From the NCBI GenBank assembly GCA_025331565.1, contig JAFREQ010000068.1:1550001-1614000 (forward strand): DNA of 64,000 nt, written 5' to 3'. Both the position numbers and the translations under genes were made by a program. The notes below the pieces were generated by a model, which was not told the origin of the DNA, did not search any database, and saw only the letters and a program-made list of their open reading frames with translations. Source of the stretch: Holacanthus passer. Lineage: Eukaryota > Chordata > Actinopteri > Pomacanthidae. This document shows positions 24,100 to 36,093 of the stretch, piece after piece (within the stretch, counting starts at the first letter, position 1; every line of letters starts with the position of its first letter).

Positions 24100-24600
24100 G
24101 GAAATGGGTCAGGACACATATAGACACTCTGCTTCTGCTGGGTTCCCTCTCGGTGTTACTATGGTAACACACCCGATCTACCTGCCTACCTGCCTGCCGT
24201 CAGCGCACAAACCACACACCCCAGCAGCAGCCGTGCTACAGGTTTTGCACCTGAACGCACCGGTGCTGCTCCTGTTCCGAAGAACCCGGAACATGTCTTA
24301 TCCTGTTTCACAGCGGAGCGTGAAAATATAAAGTTGTAGCCGTGTTTGATGTCGCCGCCGCCGCCGCTGTAAACAATCACACTCATTTGCCTGGTTGTGT
24401 TTTGAGGGAAACAAGAGGCAACATGCAGATTGTTTGTGATATTTTGAAGCCAGGAGGAAGGAGTTTGATTGTGGTATTAATAAAAGGATTTTGGCTGGTG
24501 ATTGACAAGCAATGATGAGGCAGACAAAGTGCTAAAAATAGAGCAGAATTCCACAGTGCAACACGATGGTAAGCAAATAAACCGCTGTCGTGTGTTTCAA
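24100..24600. promoter_or_regulatory. Candidate regulatory island 4.8 kb upstream of ldb2
   Basis: Unique, CpG-richer sequence that includes the X-box-like palindrome at 24153, a (GCC)5 run at 24353-24367 and an exact MEF2-type CTAAAAATAG at 24532-24541. Open frames are short and lack domains. An unannotated upstream ldb2 exon cannot be excluded. Confidence 0.3.
24153..24170. promoter_or_regulatory. RFX X-box-like inverted repeat
   Basis: GTGTTACTATGGTAACAC has two 7-bp arms (GTGTTAC / GTAACAC) and fits the X-box consensus GTNRCC-N(0-3)-RGYAAC except for one base in the left half. It lies in a CpG-richer unique patch. Confidence 0.4.
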
Positions 24601-24861
24601 TGGCAGCTCAGTAAAAACTCAGTGAAGCCACCTCCTCTCTAACTCTGACCAGGTTCCAGCTTGTTGTGGACCCGGCTGAAAGTAAAAACTAACTCGACTG
24701 TGAACACTGGGAAGTGTGTCCTCTGTTTTGAGCACACAATTGTTTTCCAAATATGGATGAAATATACCCCGGATGCCGGAGCAGCAACTTCTATGGTGGA
24801 ATCTCATTAGCATCGTAATAGCTTCCAGGCTCATTTGCATTTTGCCGTGAGTGATTTTTTT

Positions 24862-24884
24862 TCTCTCTCTCTCTCTCTCTCTCT
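24862..24884 (+). repeat. (CT)n microsatellite
   Basis: Eleven CT dinucleotides following a T run. Confidence 0.9.
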
Positions 24885-25530
24885 TTCCTCTTCACTGCTG
24901 GATGGAATAATAAAAAAAAAAAAAAAGAAGTAAAACTTTGAAGCACCATATTTTATTTCATTATTTAAGTTAAACAAATTGTAATTGAAAAGCACTTTTC
25001 AATTATGCTATTTCCTCATACCGGTGACAAATGAGTCTTACAGTCGTGTCAAGCAATTATGGGAAGACACACAAAAGTACAAACTAATATTTGCGCACAG
25101 GGATGACGAATTAGAGTAAATAGATTAATACAGGAAGTGGAGGCTTTTAGCAGTATTTCAGAAATAGCCTCTGTGTGTGTGCAAAGGTGGAGTTTAAGAA
25201 TATGTGCACCAATATCCTGAACTCTGACACGAAGACATTATGGAGCGTATGGCCGACAATACACACAAAGATGCAACACACATAGCTGGAAAGATTACGT
25301 ATTTCCAAGTTCATATAAAGGCAAACTATATATTAAAGTGATTAAGCAGGCTTTTGTGAAACCTGCAGCCCTTTAACGAGGTGGTAACACGTCCTTGTGT
25401 TGAATACAAGGATACAAACACACAGTGCAGCTTGTTAGACATCCACACTCTTCTTTTCTTATGCTGAAATTTTTGCAGCGAAGCAGCTCAGCGAGCAAAG
25501 AGTTAATATTTTCAACCAGTTCTGCCTCTG

Positions 25531-25560
25531 ACACACACATACACACACACACACACACAT
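25531..25560 (+). repeat. (AC)n microsatellite
   Basis: AC repeat with one AT interruption, grading into further AC- and GC-rich repeats to about 25670. Confidence 0.9.
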
Positions 25561-25679
25561 GCGCACGCAAGCGCACACACACACGCTCATATCCCCACAA
25601 CCCATCACCCCTGATCACACTCAGACTCGCGCACACTCCCACGCACACACCACATGCACACACAAACCCATAATTCCCA

Positions 25680-25833
25680 ACACCACCTCCCCCTCTCCCT
25701 CCTCACCCACCGCCTCCTCCTGCCTCCCTGGGCTCACCCTCCCCCCTCCTCCTCCTCCTCCTCCATTCTCCATCTCTGCCCCCCTTCCCCTCCCCTCCCT
25801 CCCTCCTCCACCACCACCGCCGCCCCCCCTCAG
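25680..25833 (+). repeat. Pyrimidine-rich tract
   Basis: About 150 bp of nearly pure C/T with CTC and CCT triplets and C-runs, ending in CCCCCCTCAG. Its 3' end resembles a splice acceptor, but the sequence after it has stops in useful frames. Confidence 0.75.
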
Positions 25834-26000
25834 GTCAGTTAATAAGCGAGCCTGAGCCTGTGCCTCAGCTTGGCTGTCTGGAGGACATGCAGAGCAGTGT
25901 CTCCTGGGAATTGGCTCATGCAGAATGCTGCTCCGCCGAGAGAATGGAATTTTACCCTCGCTAGGGCTCCCAGCCGCACCGCGCAGCAGGAAACCTGACA
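25834..26000. promoter_or_regulatory. Candidate conserved non-coding element between two simple repeats
   Basis: A GC-balanced unique block (for example GGAATTGGCTCATGCAGAAT and GAATGGAATTTTACCCTCG) framed by a polypyrimidine tract and a 16-unit AC repeat. It contrasts strongly with the low-complexity sequence on either side, which suggests selective maintenance. A 5' non-coding exon is possible. Confidence 0.3.
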
Positions 26001-26066
26001 GACACACACACACACAAGTGCATGAGCGTGCACGCCAACACGTGCTGCAAATCAGCCCACAAACAT

Positions 26067-26068
<2 letters not shown>

Positions 26069-26100
<32 letters not shown>
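26069..26100 (+). repeat. (AC)n microsatellite
   Basis: Sixteen AC units without interruption. Confidence 0.9.
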
Positions 26101-26105
<5 letters not shown>

Positions 26106-27249
26106 AACATAGTGGTCCCAAGAGAGTGTTTCCTGAGACATCTCCCCATCCCTTTAAGTAAAGTGACCACTACCTAAGAAAAACACTTATTTTCCCCCTG
26201 AATCATCAAGAAGCCATCATTAACTTAATGGCGACACAGTCTTCGGGGACGTGTGGTGATAGTCTGTGTAGCACAAAAGCCTCCATTTCACTCCGGCGAA
26301 TGTAAACACACACGGTAAAGAACGCAGGGACATCAGTGGGTACAGTGCCGCTAATGAGTTGCCCCGTAGATTTGGATTTGGATTTAGATTTTCCACACTT
26401 CTGTCTCAACTTCAAGTGTTCAGAAAGTCACCCCCGCCTGCTTCCCCACCTCCTCCTCCTCTCCTTTCATTCCTCCTCAAACCCACAGCTCCATCTATCG
26501 GTGTCCCTGCGCCACATGTTAAAGTCTGTAGGCGATGGAGAGTAAACACTGAACCACTGGAAAGGATTCAGTCGGATGCTGTAATCACCATTCTGGCGAG
26601 CTGGGAACTATTTCATGTTTTATGTAAATTAAAGAGAGTGGCTGCAAACAAGTTTCGCTGTAAATGAAGAGAGTGGGTGAAAACATGTTTGTAGTATTAG
26701 AAGAATGAGCCGACATAATGGCACAGGAGCGAAAAGAAATAAATGTCTCGTCGCAGTGACCTTTAACCCTTAATTTGGTTTTGTAAATGTTTTTCGCGGA
26801 TCAAAATGTCTCTAAATGTGACCTGTTTGGTTTTAGAGACTGTGTAGTTTCAGGACAAAATGACAGAGGTCTGATGAATCATGTTGCCCAGTGATGCTGA
26901 GTATGATTCATGCCTCCAACCGGGTTGTATTTACTCAGGAAAAAAACAATAGTCACTGCATTGAGGCTGTAGACAACATGCAGGCAGAGCAGGGGAAGAT
27001 TCTTTTTCAAACCATACATACAGTATATGATCAGACTTATGGAAGCTCAGTGGTTGAGATTATGACGTTTTTCCTCTTGTTGATGAGATTTAGCTCACTA
27101 AAGGAAGTAAGAGGATCCAATCCCATTTTCCATAGTCTTGGCATGTGCACGAGTCTGGACGGTGGATCTCCAGCCACAGAGATCCCGCCACCTTCATGTG
27201 TAGATTACCTCCACTGTTCCAATGGGATTAGCAGTCACAGATTGTAAAC

Positions 27250-27500
27250 CAGTGACGGCGCAGGATTGAATTGTTCACAGACAAGAACCCCGTCCCATTT
27301 CCTCGCTGTCAGACAAAATGTGGGAGAGCTTGGCTCGTCAGGCGTCTTTGAATAAGAGGCAATTATAGGCCGTGTTCAGTGTGCTTTGGACCTAATCATA
27401 AACATGACAATTCCTACTTTCTTCTCCCCCCATCTCGCCTCAACAAGGAAATGTAATGCACAAAAATAATATTCATAAAGGAGGTGATATGAGCTGTAAT
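27250..27500. promoter_or_regulatory. Candidate conserved non-coding element
   Basis: Unique sequence with AGAGGCAATTATAGGCCG, CTAATCATAAACATGACAA and AAAAATAATATTCATAAAGG (homeodomain and forkhead-like cores). No coding frame, no repeat. Confidence 0.3.
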
Positions 27501-27612
27501 GTGAAAACACACACCCTAATTGTAAATGAGATTTTTTTTTCCAACTAAATGTTATTCTCCACCCTCCAAATACACCATGACAGTGGTGGAAAAAATTGTG
27601 GAAATGGTGGAG

Positions 27613-27614
<2 letters not shown>

Positions 27615-27644
<30 letters not shown>

Positions 27645-27677
27645 AACCATGTAGACACACACACACACACACACACA
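27615..27677 (+). repeat. Poly(A) run followed by (AC)n
   Basis: 27 A residues at 27615-27641 and an AC repeat at 27655-27677, a layout often left by a retroinsertion tail. Confidence 0.85.
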
Positions 27678-28139
27678 ACTGCAACCTTCAATGAGCGCCT
27701 CTCCATGAAATGCTGAAGTCGAGGCAGCATTTACCATGAAAACGTCTCAAATAAGACTTTACATATAAAATATCCCCGCACTTTCTTCATTGTAAATATT
27801 TCCCATCTGCAACATTTGTCGGGTATAGCATGCAGAGGTTATCATGATAATTATTTGTTCTTCTCTCTCATGGAGCACCTCCAGTGAAAAAGCCCTGCCT
27901 GTCTCAGCTCTGGCTGTTTGTAGTGCAGAAAGCCGAGGCAGCAGCGCTCTCTTTGGGATTTAGCCTTTCAAAAGTCCTCGTCAGATTTGCAGCGCAGACG
28001 TACTTCTGCTGCCTGCCGCCCCCACATCTCTGCCCCCCCTCACCACATCTCCCCATCCCTCTAACCACCACCCCTCCCCCCCTCCTCCCCCATCAACCTC
28101 CTTCCCCTCTCCTCTCTCTGCTCACTCTGCTGCAGATGT

Positions 28140-28355
28140 TTTGGATATGTTTTCTTAGTGAGGAAGCTGCGCCAACTGCCAAGTGCCGACAAAATGCCCC
28201 TCGGTCGTCTCCTGCAGTCGCTGGTGCCGGCCAGAGGTTGGTGAGCGAGATGTTAGCGCGAATGACGGCCAACATTCCTCAGACAGAGAGAGGTCGTGCG
28301 GAGGTTAGACCCGATGGCTGCCAATGTGCACATAGCGGGATCCTAATTGCCTAAC
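28140..28355. promoter_or_regulatory. Candidate conserved non-coding element
   Basis: CpG-richer unique block after a polypyrimidine tract (28020-28110). It is open for part of one frame on each strand, but the translation shows no domain and no codon bias I can rely on. Confidence 0.25.
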
Positions 28356-29761
28356 CTGCAAGCATAAAGTCAGGAGAATCTTTTTATGAATAAAGTGATT
28401 GGAAAGAGAAGATAAATAAATCAAAACGGGCCTTATCTCTGTGTCGATTGGCTGTGTTTGGACACACAGGACTCCAGTGTTTGTGGGGTTTTGCACCACA
28501 ATGTGGCAAACATTTGCTGAAGGGATTTCAGGTTCAGTTTGGGTTTTGGATGGACCGGCCAGCTCATTAGCTTGCCTGCTCTGTGGCACGGCATCACAAC
28601 AATCCAGGTGCAAAACTTTCCCCAGACACAGAAAAAAATGAGAAATTATTGTGCACAAAATGGGGCACAGTGTTCCCAATGTTCCCCGTCTACACAGCAA
28701 CTCCCAGTTTTCACAAGTGTTGATTGTTCAGTGACAATTATTCTGAGTGTTCATTATGCACTCATAGAGCAGATATGGCTTGGAGGCTGTTCAAAACTAT
28801 CCAAAAGTGTTAAATTAACTGTGATGGGGATAAAATAACACAAATAGTGGTGCAGGGATGTTGTTAACACCGACAATGTTGCTGTTTTTATGTATTCATT
28901 TCAACAGTGTCAGCAGCTGGTTAGATTCAAGCCAGAACACAATGAGTTGTTTTGTCACTTTCACAGGTTTGTTACCAGCTCTATTTTATCAGCGCTCATT
29001 TATCTAAAAATAGTTCCGTCATCAAAACCAATCACCATCTGGTATCCGTCTAACTAACCGTACTAAAAGGGACAAATTAAGAAGCATTAGCTCAGCAGTT
29101 TGAACAAAATCAAACCTAATAAGCTGAACCTGAGAGGTGTGTTCACCTGTTTACCTTCATGCTACGAGCAGGTAATTTGAGAAAATCACTGTGCAGCGTT
29201 TCAACACACTAACAACACACGAGTGCGGCGAGAAGGATGAGAACTGTTTACAATTAATTTCAATCATCTTGGCCGATAAAAGCCTGAATATTTTACTTAG
29301 TCATGAAACATCTGCATTCAGCTCAGTGTTTTTCAGGTGAGCTAATTAACACAGTTGTCAATTAAAACTGGCATCAAGTATATTTTGGTCAAGAAACAGC
29401 ACCCTTGATTTCTTAGTCAGCTAAGATTCATATGTGTTTTAGCTAATTAATAAACATCTGTATCAACGCTTCTAGGCTCAATAGATCATTTGTTCCTCCA
29501 TATTTTGGATAATCGACATGTAATTTTCATGAATCAATACCCATCTGTACCAGACTGAGTTAATCAATAATCAGCCGTCTAATCTGCTGGTTTATCAATA
29601 GATGTTTGAACCACATCTTTAGCCAACAACCATTTTCTGTAGAGGACGAGGCTGATGGGAGACCAAACTTGATGTTCAGGAGAGAAAGAAAGAAAAATAG
29701 CTGGCTGTGCTGCTACCATCCCCCATCTCGTAGGCATGGCAGCAGCCTCGCACACATGCGC

Positions 29762-29764
<3 letters not shown>

Positions 29765-29812
<48 letters not shown>

Positions 29813-29879
29813 TGCTCACGGACACGCACATACACACAAATACACATGCATACAAAGCACACATACATCAACGCACTCA

Positions 29880-29922
<43 letters not shown>
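29765..29922 (+). repeat. Double (AC)n array
   Basis: AC runs of about 22 and 20 units (29765-29809, 29883-29922) separated by an imperfect AC/ATAC stretch. The longest simple-repeat block in the window and prone to Z-DNA formation. Confidence 0.9.
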
Positions 29923-29927
<5 letters not shown>

Positions 29928-31032
29928 GCCCATCTCTCTCTGCTACCTGATGTGAGGCAGAAAGAATATTCCAGAAACCAAACACAATGAATGTTCCTCT
30001 GCTATTCATACAAAACAGAAAATCACGCTGCAATGGTCCTAATTCAAATTAAATCCACGCGTGTATTTAAAGCTGCTCTATTTAGTCTCAAGGATCAATT
30101 TTAAACCGCTGGAGACAAAAAGAAAAAAAAAAAAGAGTGGGGAGGGAGAAAAGTTTATGGTGCAGCTTCAGTGCAGAATAAATAAAGTGTTTTAAGAGGC
30201 AGACTGGAAGAGCGTTTGAAGGGAGAGCAGCTGTGGTGGTCTGTGGTGGTCCCGCTGCCCTCCCTGCACCTTCACAAGACTCACGCAGCGGCTCCGGGCT
30301 GACTCATTTTGATTGCACATGGTTGTATGTTGGAAATCTGATGACTGTTAAATTTCGAAGATGTTTGAAGGATTTGAACATTCGTTCATACAGATGTGGT
30401 TCAGCGCAGCTGCAATGAGGCAGGTTCAGAATAAGGTTCACGCTTTGTTTCTCCAGTGTGTTTAGGTGTGGCCAGGTCTGGTGCTGGAGGACGGGACTGC
30501 CCCTCACATGATGCATTTTATCTTTACACTCACCTTTAATTGAAATTTAGCATGTGACTATTGTTGCATGTTGTTTGTCTTTAAGTTTTGTTTGTCCTGA
30601 TGTTGCTTTCTCTGCTGCTTTCTCCTGAACAAGACTTACTTAATCTCAGCTAAAGGCACAATTCAGGATGTAAATTTTGACGAAGGAACATCCTCAAAAC
30701 TGATGGAAGTTTTCTCATACAAGAACCAACACAAGGTATAAAACATGAGTATCGTTGTATCTATGCTGAATTTTGATGAGATGAGAAACACAATTAATGC
30801 AAATTTACAGTTGAAACTCTTCATTTACTCTTATTCATGCAAACATTTAGATGAAAATATTTAAAATTTCTGTGGTCAAGAAAATACAGACTGAGCTTTT
30901 AAAAAGGTTTCTGTTTCCTCTAGTACCACTGCTACTACAAACTTACTTGTACTACTTATAAAAGAACTTTACTTACTACCATCGCTTCTTTTACTGTGAC
31001 ATAACTTCTAATGTATACTTCTATTGTTTCTA

Positions 31033-31052
31033 TATTATTATTATTATTATTA
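31033..31052 (+). repeat. (ATT)n microsatellite
   Basis: Six ATT triplets. Confidence 0.8.
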
Positions 31053-31244
31053 AGGCGTGTATGTATTATTTCTAGTTCTGCTTCCACTACTGTTGCTACT
31101 AATACAAAATGTACTCGTGCCGTTATGATAATCACTGTTAGTATTGGCAATAGGTTTATTAATATATTGGAAAATTGAAAACTATGTGTTTAATTTGATT
31201 TTAAAATAGCTTTCTAAATGATCAAAACCCATCCACAGCTGAGT

Positions 31245-31400
31245 TCTGTGTCCAGGTCTCTTTCATGTGTACAGTTTGTATGTTCTCCTACTGAGTGTGT
31301 GTGGGTTTCCTCCAGGTGCTTTGAATTCCTCCCACAGTCCAAAAACATGCAGGTGAACTCTGATACATAAAAGCCTCTAAATTGGCCACAGGCTTGTGTG
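31245..31400 (+). mobile_element. Worn LINE-type repeat fragment
   Basis: GTTTGTATGTTCTCCTACTG, GGGTTTCCTCCAGGTGCTTT and TCCTCCCACAGTCCAAAAAC are the hallmark of a very common teleost retroelement 3' region, probably an RTE/Expander-like LINE. Only about 150 bp are preserved. Confidence 0.5.
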
Positions 31401-31529
31401 TGTTGACATATAATATCATGCGTACATGTTGTATATTGCAACAGATCATGTTATAAAATACAATGTGATAAAATATATGACGTGTATAATATTGCAGCCT
31501 ATGTGAGATGTACTTATGTTGTGCAGCGT

Positions 31530-32010
31530 ACTAAGTACATTTACTCCAGTACTGTACTTAAGTGTAGTTTTGAGCTTGTACCTGAGTATTGCTGTTATAC
31601 GCTGCTTTGTGCTTTGAAGGGAAATGTTGTACTTTATACTCCGCTGCATTTATTTGGCAGCTATAGCTACTTAGCAGATTAAGATTGTTTCATGTTTTCA
31701 GGTTGTAAATTCTGATTCGCTGGCATATAGTAAACCTCCCGGTGTTAAAATTGGTTTCACATTTAACAAATGACATTAAAATGCTGCTTACAAGTTAATG
31801 CATCGGTAGTTATCCAATAAAATAATGCATATAATAATAAAACATTCTGTAAGGGCCCAACAAGGACTTTTCCTTTGATACTTTACTTGATATTTTGCAG
31901 AAAATGCTTCTGTATGTTTTAAATGCAGGATGTTTACATGTATCTGAGTATTTTAAATTGTTTGATTGCTACTTTTACTTAAAGATCTGAATATTTCTTC
32001 CACCATTGTG
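31530..32010 (+). repeat. Teleost 'TACTTAAGTA' interspersed repeat, copy 2
   Basis: AGTACATTTACTCCAGTACT, GTACTTAAGTGTAGTTTTGA, TTGAAGGGAAATGTTGTACT and ATACTCCGCTGCATTTATTT, ending near TATTTCTTCCACCATTGTG. The best-preserved copy of this family here. Confidence 0.6.
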
Positions 32011-32889
32011 TGCACATATATGATGTAGTACAATATATGATATAGCTTCATGTGCCTCTGTCTTTATATGTATGTGATGCACTATGATGCACTAAACTGC
32101 AAATTGTCCCTGAGCAGGTTGTTTAAAATCGTCCACTGTGGTTCAGCATCACACAACACGTTTCAGAGTTTTGAACTATCCGCAGCCAACTGGACACACA
32201 CATCACAGATCACTGCTTAATTTATCCCTGGTGTTTACCTTGCCAGGTTCAGCCAGTGTCCTTCTATCATCTACAATGCTTTTTTTCTTCTTCGTCTTCT
32301 TTTTTAGGCTTTGTGTAATCGGCGTCGTCCCAAAAGACGATCAATAGTGCTTCAAAATTACAGCGCTGGACCGGGTGCTATCTCCAGGCCTGGTGATTAT
32401 TGGACTTTGCATAGTGTTTGCTGGGTTCTGGTCTTACCAGCAGCCAGGTGTAACATGGGAATGGATATCTGTTTGAATAGGAGCCCAAAGCTTCTGGCAA
32501 CTTCAATCCAAATCAATGCTCAGGCCAGGGCAGCAGATAAATAGTTTCCCCTCAAAAAAGGAGCCCGTCTTTTTTTATTTTTAAGTTTCACCGACTTCGA
32601 TCACCTCACCTAGTTTTTTCCCCCAAAACAAAAATGTGGAAACTTGAAAATGTGGAGAACTGTGGGAGGTAAAGGAGGGGAGGTTTTGGGTGAGGAGGGT
32701 GAAGAGGGGTGTTCTGTAATGAGCTTCATAGAACGGGCACAGCCACGTTAGAATGAGAGGAAACAGACCTCCCACCAAATATGAATACCAGAAAGATGCA
32801 AATGTACTCAACAGTGAATTTATTATTCTGAATATGTTCAGAAACAAAAGGCTCTGGAAAACAGAGGGAGTGAAAGTGAACTGCTCCCC

Positions 32890-33071
32890 TCCGCTCCTAA
32901 AAAAAAAAAAAAAAAAAAAAAAAAAACAGGAAAAAAAAGAAGAAAAAAAAGCAGAGACAGGGAGAAGGAGAGGATGGGAGAAAGATGGAGAGGGAGGGGT
33001 ATGAAAGAAGAGGCAGGGAGGGAGAGGAAAAATCCTGGGTCCTGTTTCTTCTATTTTTTTTTTTTTTTTTA
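32890..33071 (+). repeat. Poly(A)/purine tract followed by poly(T)
   Basis: 28 A residues at 32899-32926, then about 100 bp of A/G-rich sequence, then a run of 18 T residues at about 33054-33071. The open frames through it are spurious. Confidence 0.85.
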
Positions 33072-33500
33072 AAGCAATGGCATCCTGTGTTCTTGGATGT
33101 GTCGTCGCCATGGCAACTGTAACTTGGTGACCTCGTTATTTCTGCCTAATCCCGCGCTGAAATTATGGTCGCTCCACCCTTTTGCCTGGCTGCCCTGATA
33201 ACACAATCATTGCAAATGAGGCAGGGGAATGGAGAAGAAGAAGAAGGAGAAGAGAGAAAAAAAAATATACATTTGGCAGAGCTTTGAGCCAGATCACCAC
33301 AGGCTGTAACACATCACATACATCCACCAGTATGCATTTTACTGCTATCTGCTTTTTGGTGTGAATTCTTGCAACAGCTGATGATAATCGGCCGTTAGTG
33401 GTTGAGAATCTGCACTGATTTCAGATCAGTCGGCCCATTCGCAAAGTTCAGAGACTGTTTCCTGTAAACGACGGCCAGACAAAAACTAAATCTACTGTAC
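33072..33500. promoter_or_regulatory. Candidate regulatory island around the X-box
   Basis: Unique sequence (CTCGTTATTTCTGCCTAATC, GATAACACAATCATTGCAAA) with no repeat family. A GAAGAAGAAGGAGAAG purine patch sits at 33232-33260. Confidence 0.3.
33104..33117. promoter_or_regulatory. RFX X-box (consensus match)
   Basis: GTCGCCATGGCAAC fits GTNRCC-N(0-3)-RGYAAC at every position and is nearly palindromic around CCATGG. Known: RFX factors bind X-boxes at ciliary and neuronal genes. The site lies in unique sequence between ldb2 and qdpr, about 14 kb upstream of ldb2. Confidence 0.45.
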
Positions 33501-34429
33501 TACACATACACACAGATTCATGCACGCAGCAGCACGTAAACACTTGAATTATTGATTTCAGTGTTTGATTAGATTTACCTATTGGATGGGGCACGAGAGG
33601 AGCTCTGAAAAATTGATGGATTTTTTGAGATAAACATGCAAACTAATAATAAATCTTCAGTAGTGCCTATTCAATAATTCACCAAATTTACATATTATTA
33701 TTGGCATATCTCATTACTCCAGACCAAGACACACTTATATATTCCAAAATTTTATTAGCTGGGTATTCTGTTGCATAAATTAACATGAATAATGAAGGAT
33801 GAGAGCTCCTTTAATGTCGCGATTCAAAGAAATCCCTCATTTAGGAGCATAAGAGAAAAATGTCTTTGTGTGGTCAAATAGGCCAAAGAGTCCTTAACAA
33901 CTGAATTGTTAACAAGTACTTACTAAAAATATACTGAGTACACACAAGCTAACATGTATTATGTCTGGATGGTTATTGGACTGAATGGTTTGTGTGAACT
34001 AAAACATTTTCCAGTGATTGATGTTTGTGATTGTGGTTTTTATTATGTCTAATTTGAATAGAAATTAAGGTCAAATCTATTATTGTCTTACAATGTTTTA
34101 TCAAGATTAGAATTATTATTGGATGCCTGTACTTTGTTTTGTATAAGTCATGTATTGTGTGGTGTTTGTTGTACGACCATCGTGATCCATTTTAAAACTG
34201 ACTAGTTGCAATGACCATTCAAGCTACATCCAAATACATCTTGACGCGTCCAAATGCCTTTTTAAGACAAGACAATTGTTTCAAGATATTGAAATATCGT
34301 TGATCAGTCAAAGCAGATAACAAAATTTCTAACAAATCTAAACTTTGAATATATCTTTAATTATATTTTGACTCTTTTCTCAAAGGATAAGTTCGGTGAT
34401 ATTTTATTTTTGTTTGGTAACAAATCCAA

Positions 34430-34790
34430 TGAAAAGAAACTAGAAAATCAACAATGAATTGATCCTCGTAACAACTATCATCTGCGTCTCCAGCCTGATG
34501 TGGTTCATCCGTTTTCATAGTCACCTGTTGTATAATAACAGCTTTAGCACCAAATGTAGATTAATCCTCTACCAGTTAAAGCTATAAACACTATCCAGGT
34601 GTTCGAGGAGATTCCTGAGCCTTAAAAAAAGTAGATCTTGGTGACTCATTCTTAAAGATTTATATCTTCAGTAGGAGCCAGTGGCCTCGGAGTGGAGTGT
34701 CACCGGCATTGTTGGTTTGGATCTTTTCATGGGATTTGTTGACAATAAGAAGTATTTACTGTAGAAGAACACCAGCCTTATCTTTATTCT
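34430..34790 (+). repeat. Dispersed repeat family X, copy 2
   Basis: AAATCAACAATGAATTGATC is followed about 0.25 kb later by CTTCAGTAGGAGCCAGTG and TCATGGGATTTGTTGACAAT, the same order and orientation as at 22.7-23.3 kb. Confidence 0.5.
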
Positions 34791-35790
34791 ATTTCCAAAG
34801 TCAAAATACCACTTTAAAATGAAAACACTCTCACACACACACACATCTATATTTAAAGCAAGACTAGTTGTAGCTGCTTCGAGACATCTAAACTCAAGTT
34901 TTAATACAATTTTAATTCAAGATCTCATTAATTCATCATGATAAAGAAACATATTTGGTATCTAAAACTAAGATATTACTGTGCAGTTTGCTGTTGTAAA
35001 TACTGCATCATGAACTGGAGTTACAAGTGTTTAAACTAAACTAGAGATATCTTTTGAGTCACTTTTACAATATCTATAAAAAAAGTATCTTTTTTCAGTA
35101 GACAGATCTTATCTGTCTTCATCATGTTGGGGCTGCCTCCCCCTGTCCAACTCTTTTATCATTGAAACGCATTCACATTTTAAATATGCTGAATTATGAT
35201 TCTGACAAAACAAAGTGAACTTAACGATATCAAACACATGCACCGAATATTCACATCACATAGAAACATGCTGCTGCTGCTGTTTCCACTTTTTTTCAGA
35301 CCAGCCTCAGCCTGACTTGGTGGTCCTTGTTATACTGAACAAAGGCAGTAAAAATCATGCGGGGTGGCCGACAGCGACCGCCATGTCGGCTCAACTACAA
35401 CCTCGAAGCGGTGCGCAAGTATGCAAGCAAAAATCAAATCTGTAACAGCAGTTGTTTCAAAATGCGTCTTTGAGCACCAACTGAGGATTTTACTATATTG
35501 ATCAGACGACCTGCATGGAGGCATGAAACACTGTTGAAATTATAAAGGCTATTTCCAGCCATTCAAATGCAACTGGCTGATCACAGCAACCTGCAGCAGA
35601 TCTGCACACGGCGCTTTTAGTGTTTTCTGGCCAACATGCTTGACATTGGCAACGTCTTGAAGACCACGTCCAATAGGTTTGAGAAGGAAAGTTGACCATT
35701 GGTGATTGTAAAACCTCCATCGTTTTGGCAACACAATGATGTCTTCTTCAGAAATATGAGGTCATCTTGCAACTTGACAGAGACTAAACT

Positions 35791-36093
35791 GTGAGAGAGT
35801 GGATGCACTTAAAGCAACTAGGAAAACACTTGGCAGCGTCCTCCATGTATGACTTGGTCCAAATAGTAAGTACAAGCAATCCAGATTGTTACTCCATCAA
35901 CAAGGTGGTGAAACTGTCTCCTACGCTGACTTTGAGCAGTGCAGCATGTGAGAGGGGTTTCTCACATCTCAACATGATAAGACTCAAGTATAGATCTCGT
36001 CTGTCACAAACCTGTCTCTCAGCTCTGATGCACATTCGCCTGTCAAAGACGACCACAGAGACATTTGACCCAAAACCAGCTGTTGACCTGTGA
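35791..36093 (+). pseudogene. hAT transposase C-terminal dimerisation fragment
   Basis: The 100-residue open frame contains LSSAACERGFSHLNMIRLKY and RSRLSQTCLSALMHIRLS, the signature of the hAT C-terminal dimerisation domain (normally LP-x-S-x-A-x-x-ERxFS-x-M-x-x-I-K-x-x-x-R-x-x-L). The DDE catalytic residues and BED finger are absent, and the sequence before 35791 has stops in the same frame. It is a relic of a different hAT copy from the one at 1167-1910. Confidence 0.75.

Noticed and set aside
25373..26161. Several open frames rich in Cys/Val, His/Thr or Pro/Ser
   Set aside because: They are products of AC and pyrimidine simple repeats in all frames.
27884..28354. 156-residue plus-strand open frame
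   Set aside because: The middle is a Pro-rich translation of a polypyrimidine tract, and no domain or splice context supports it.
29579..30033. Overlapping open frames on both strands
   Set aside because: They are translations of the double AC array.
32581..33111. 176-residue minus-strand open frame
   Set aside because: It crosses the poly(A), purine and poly(T) tracts, so its Phe/Ser-rich product is an artefact of composition.
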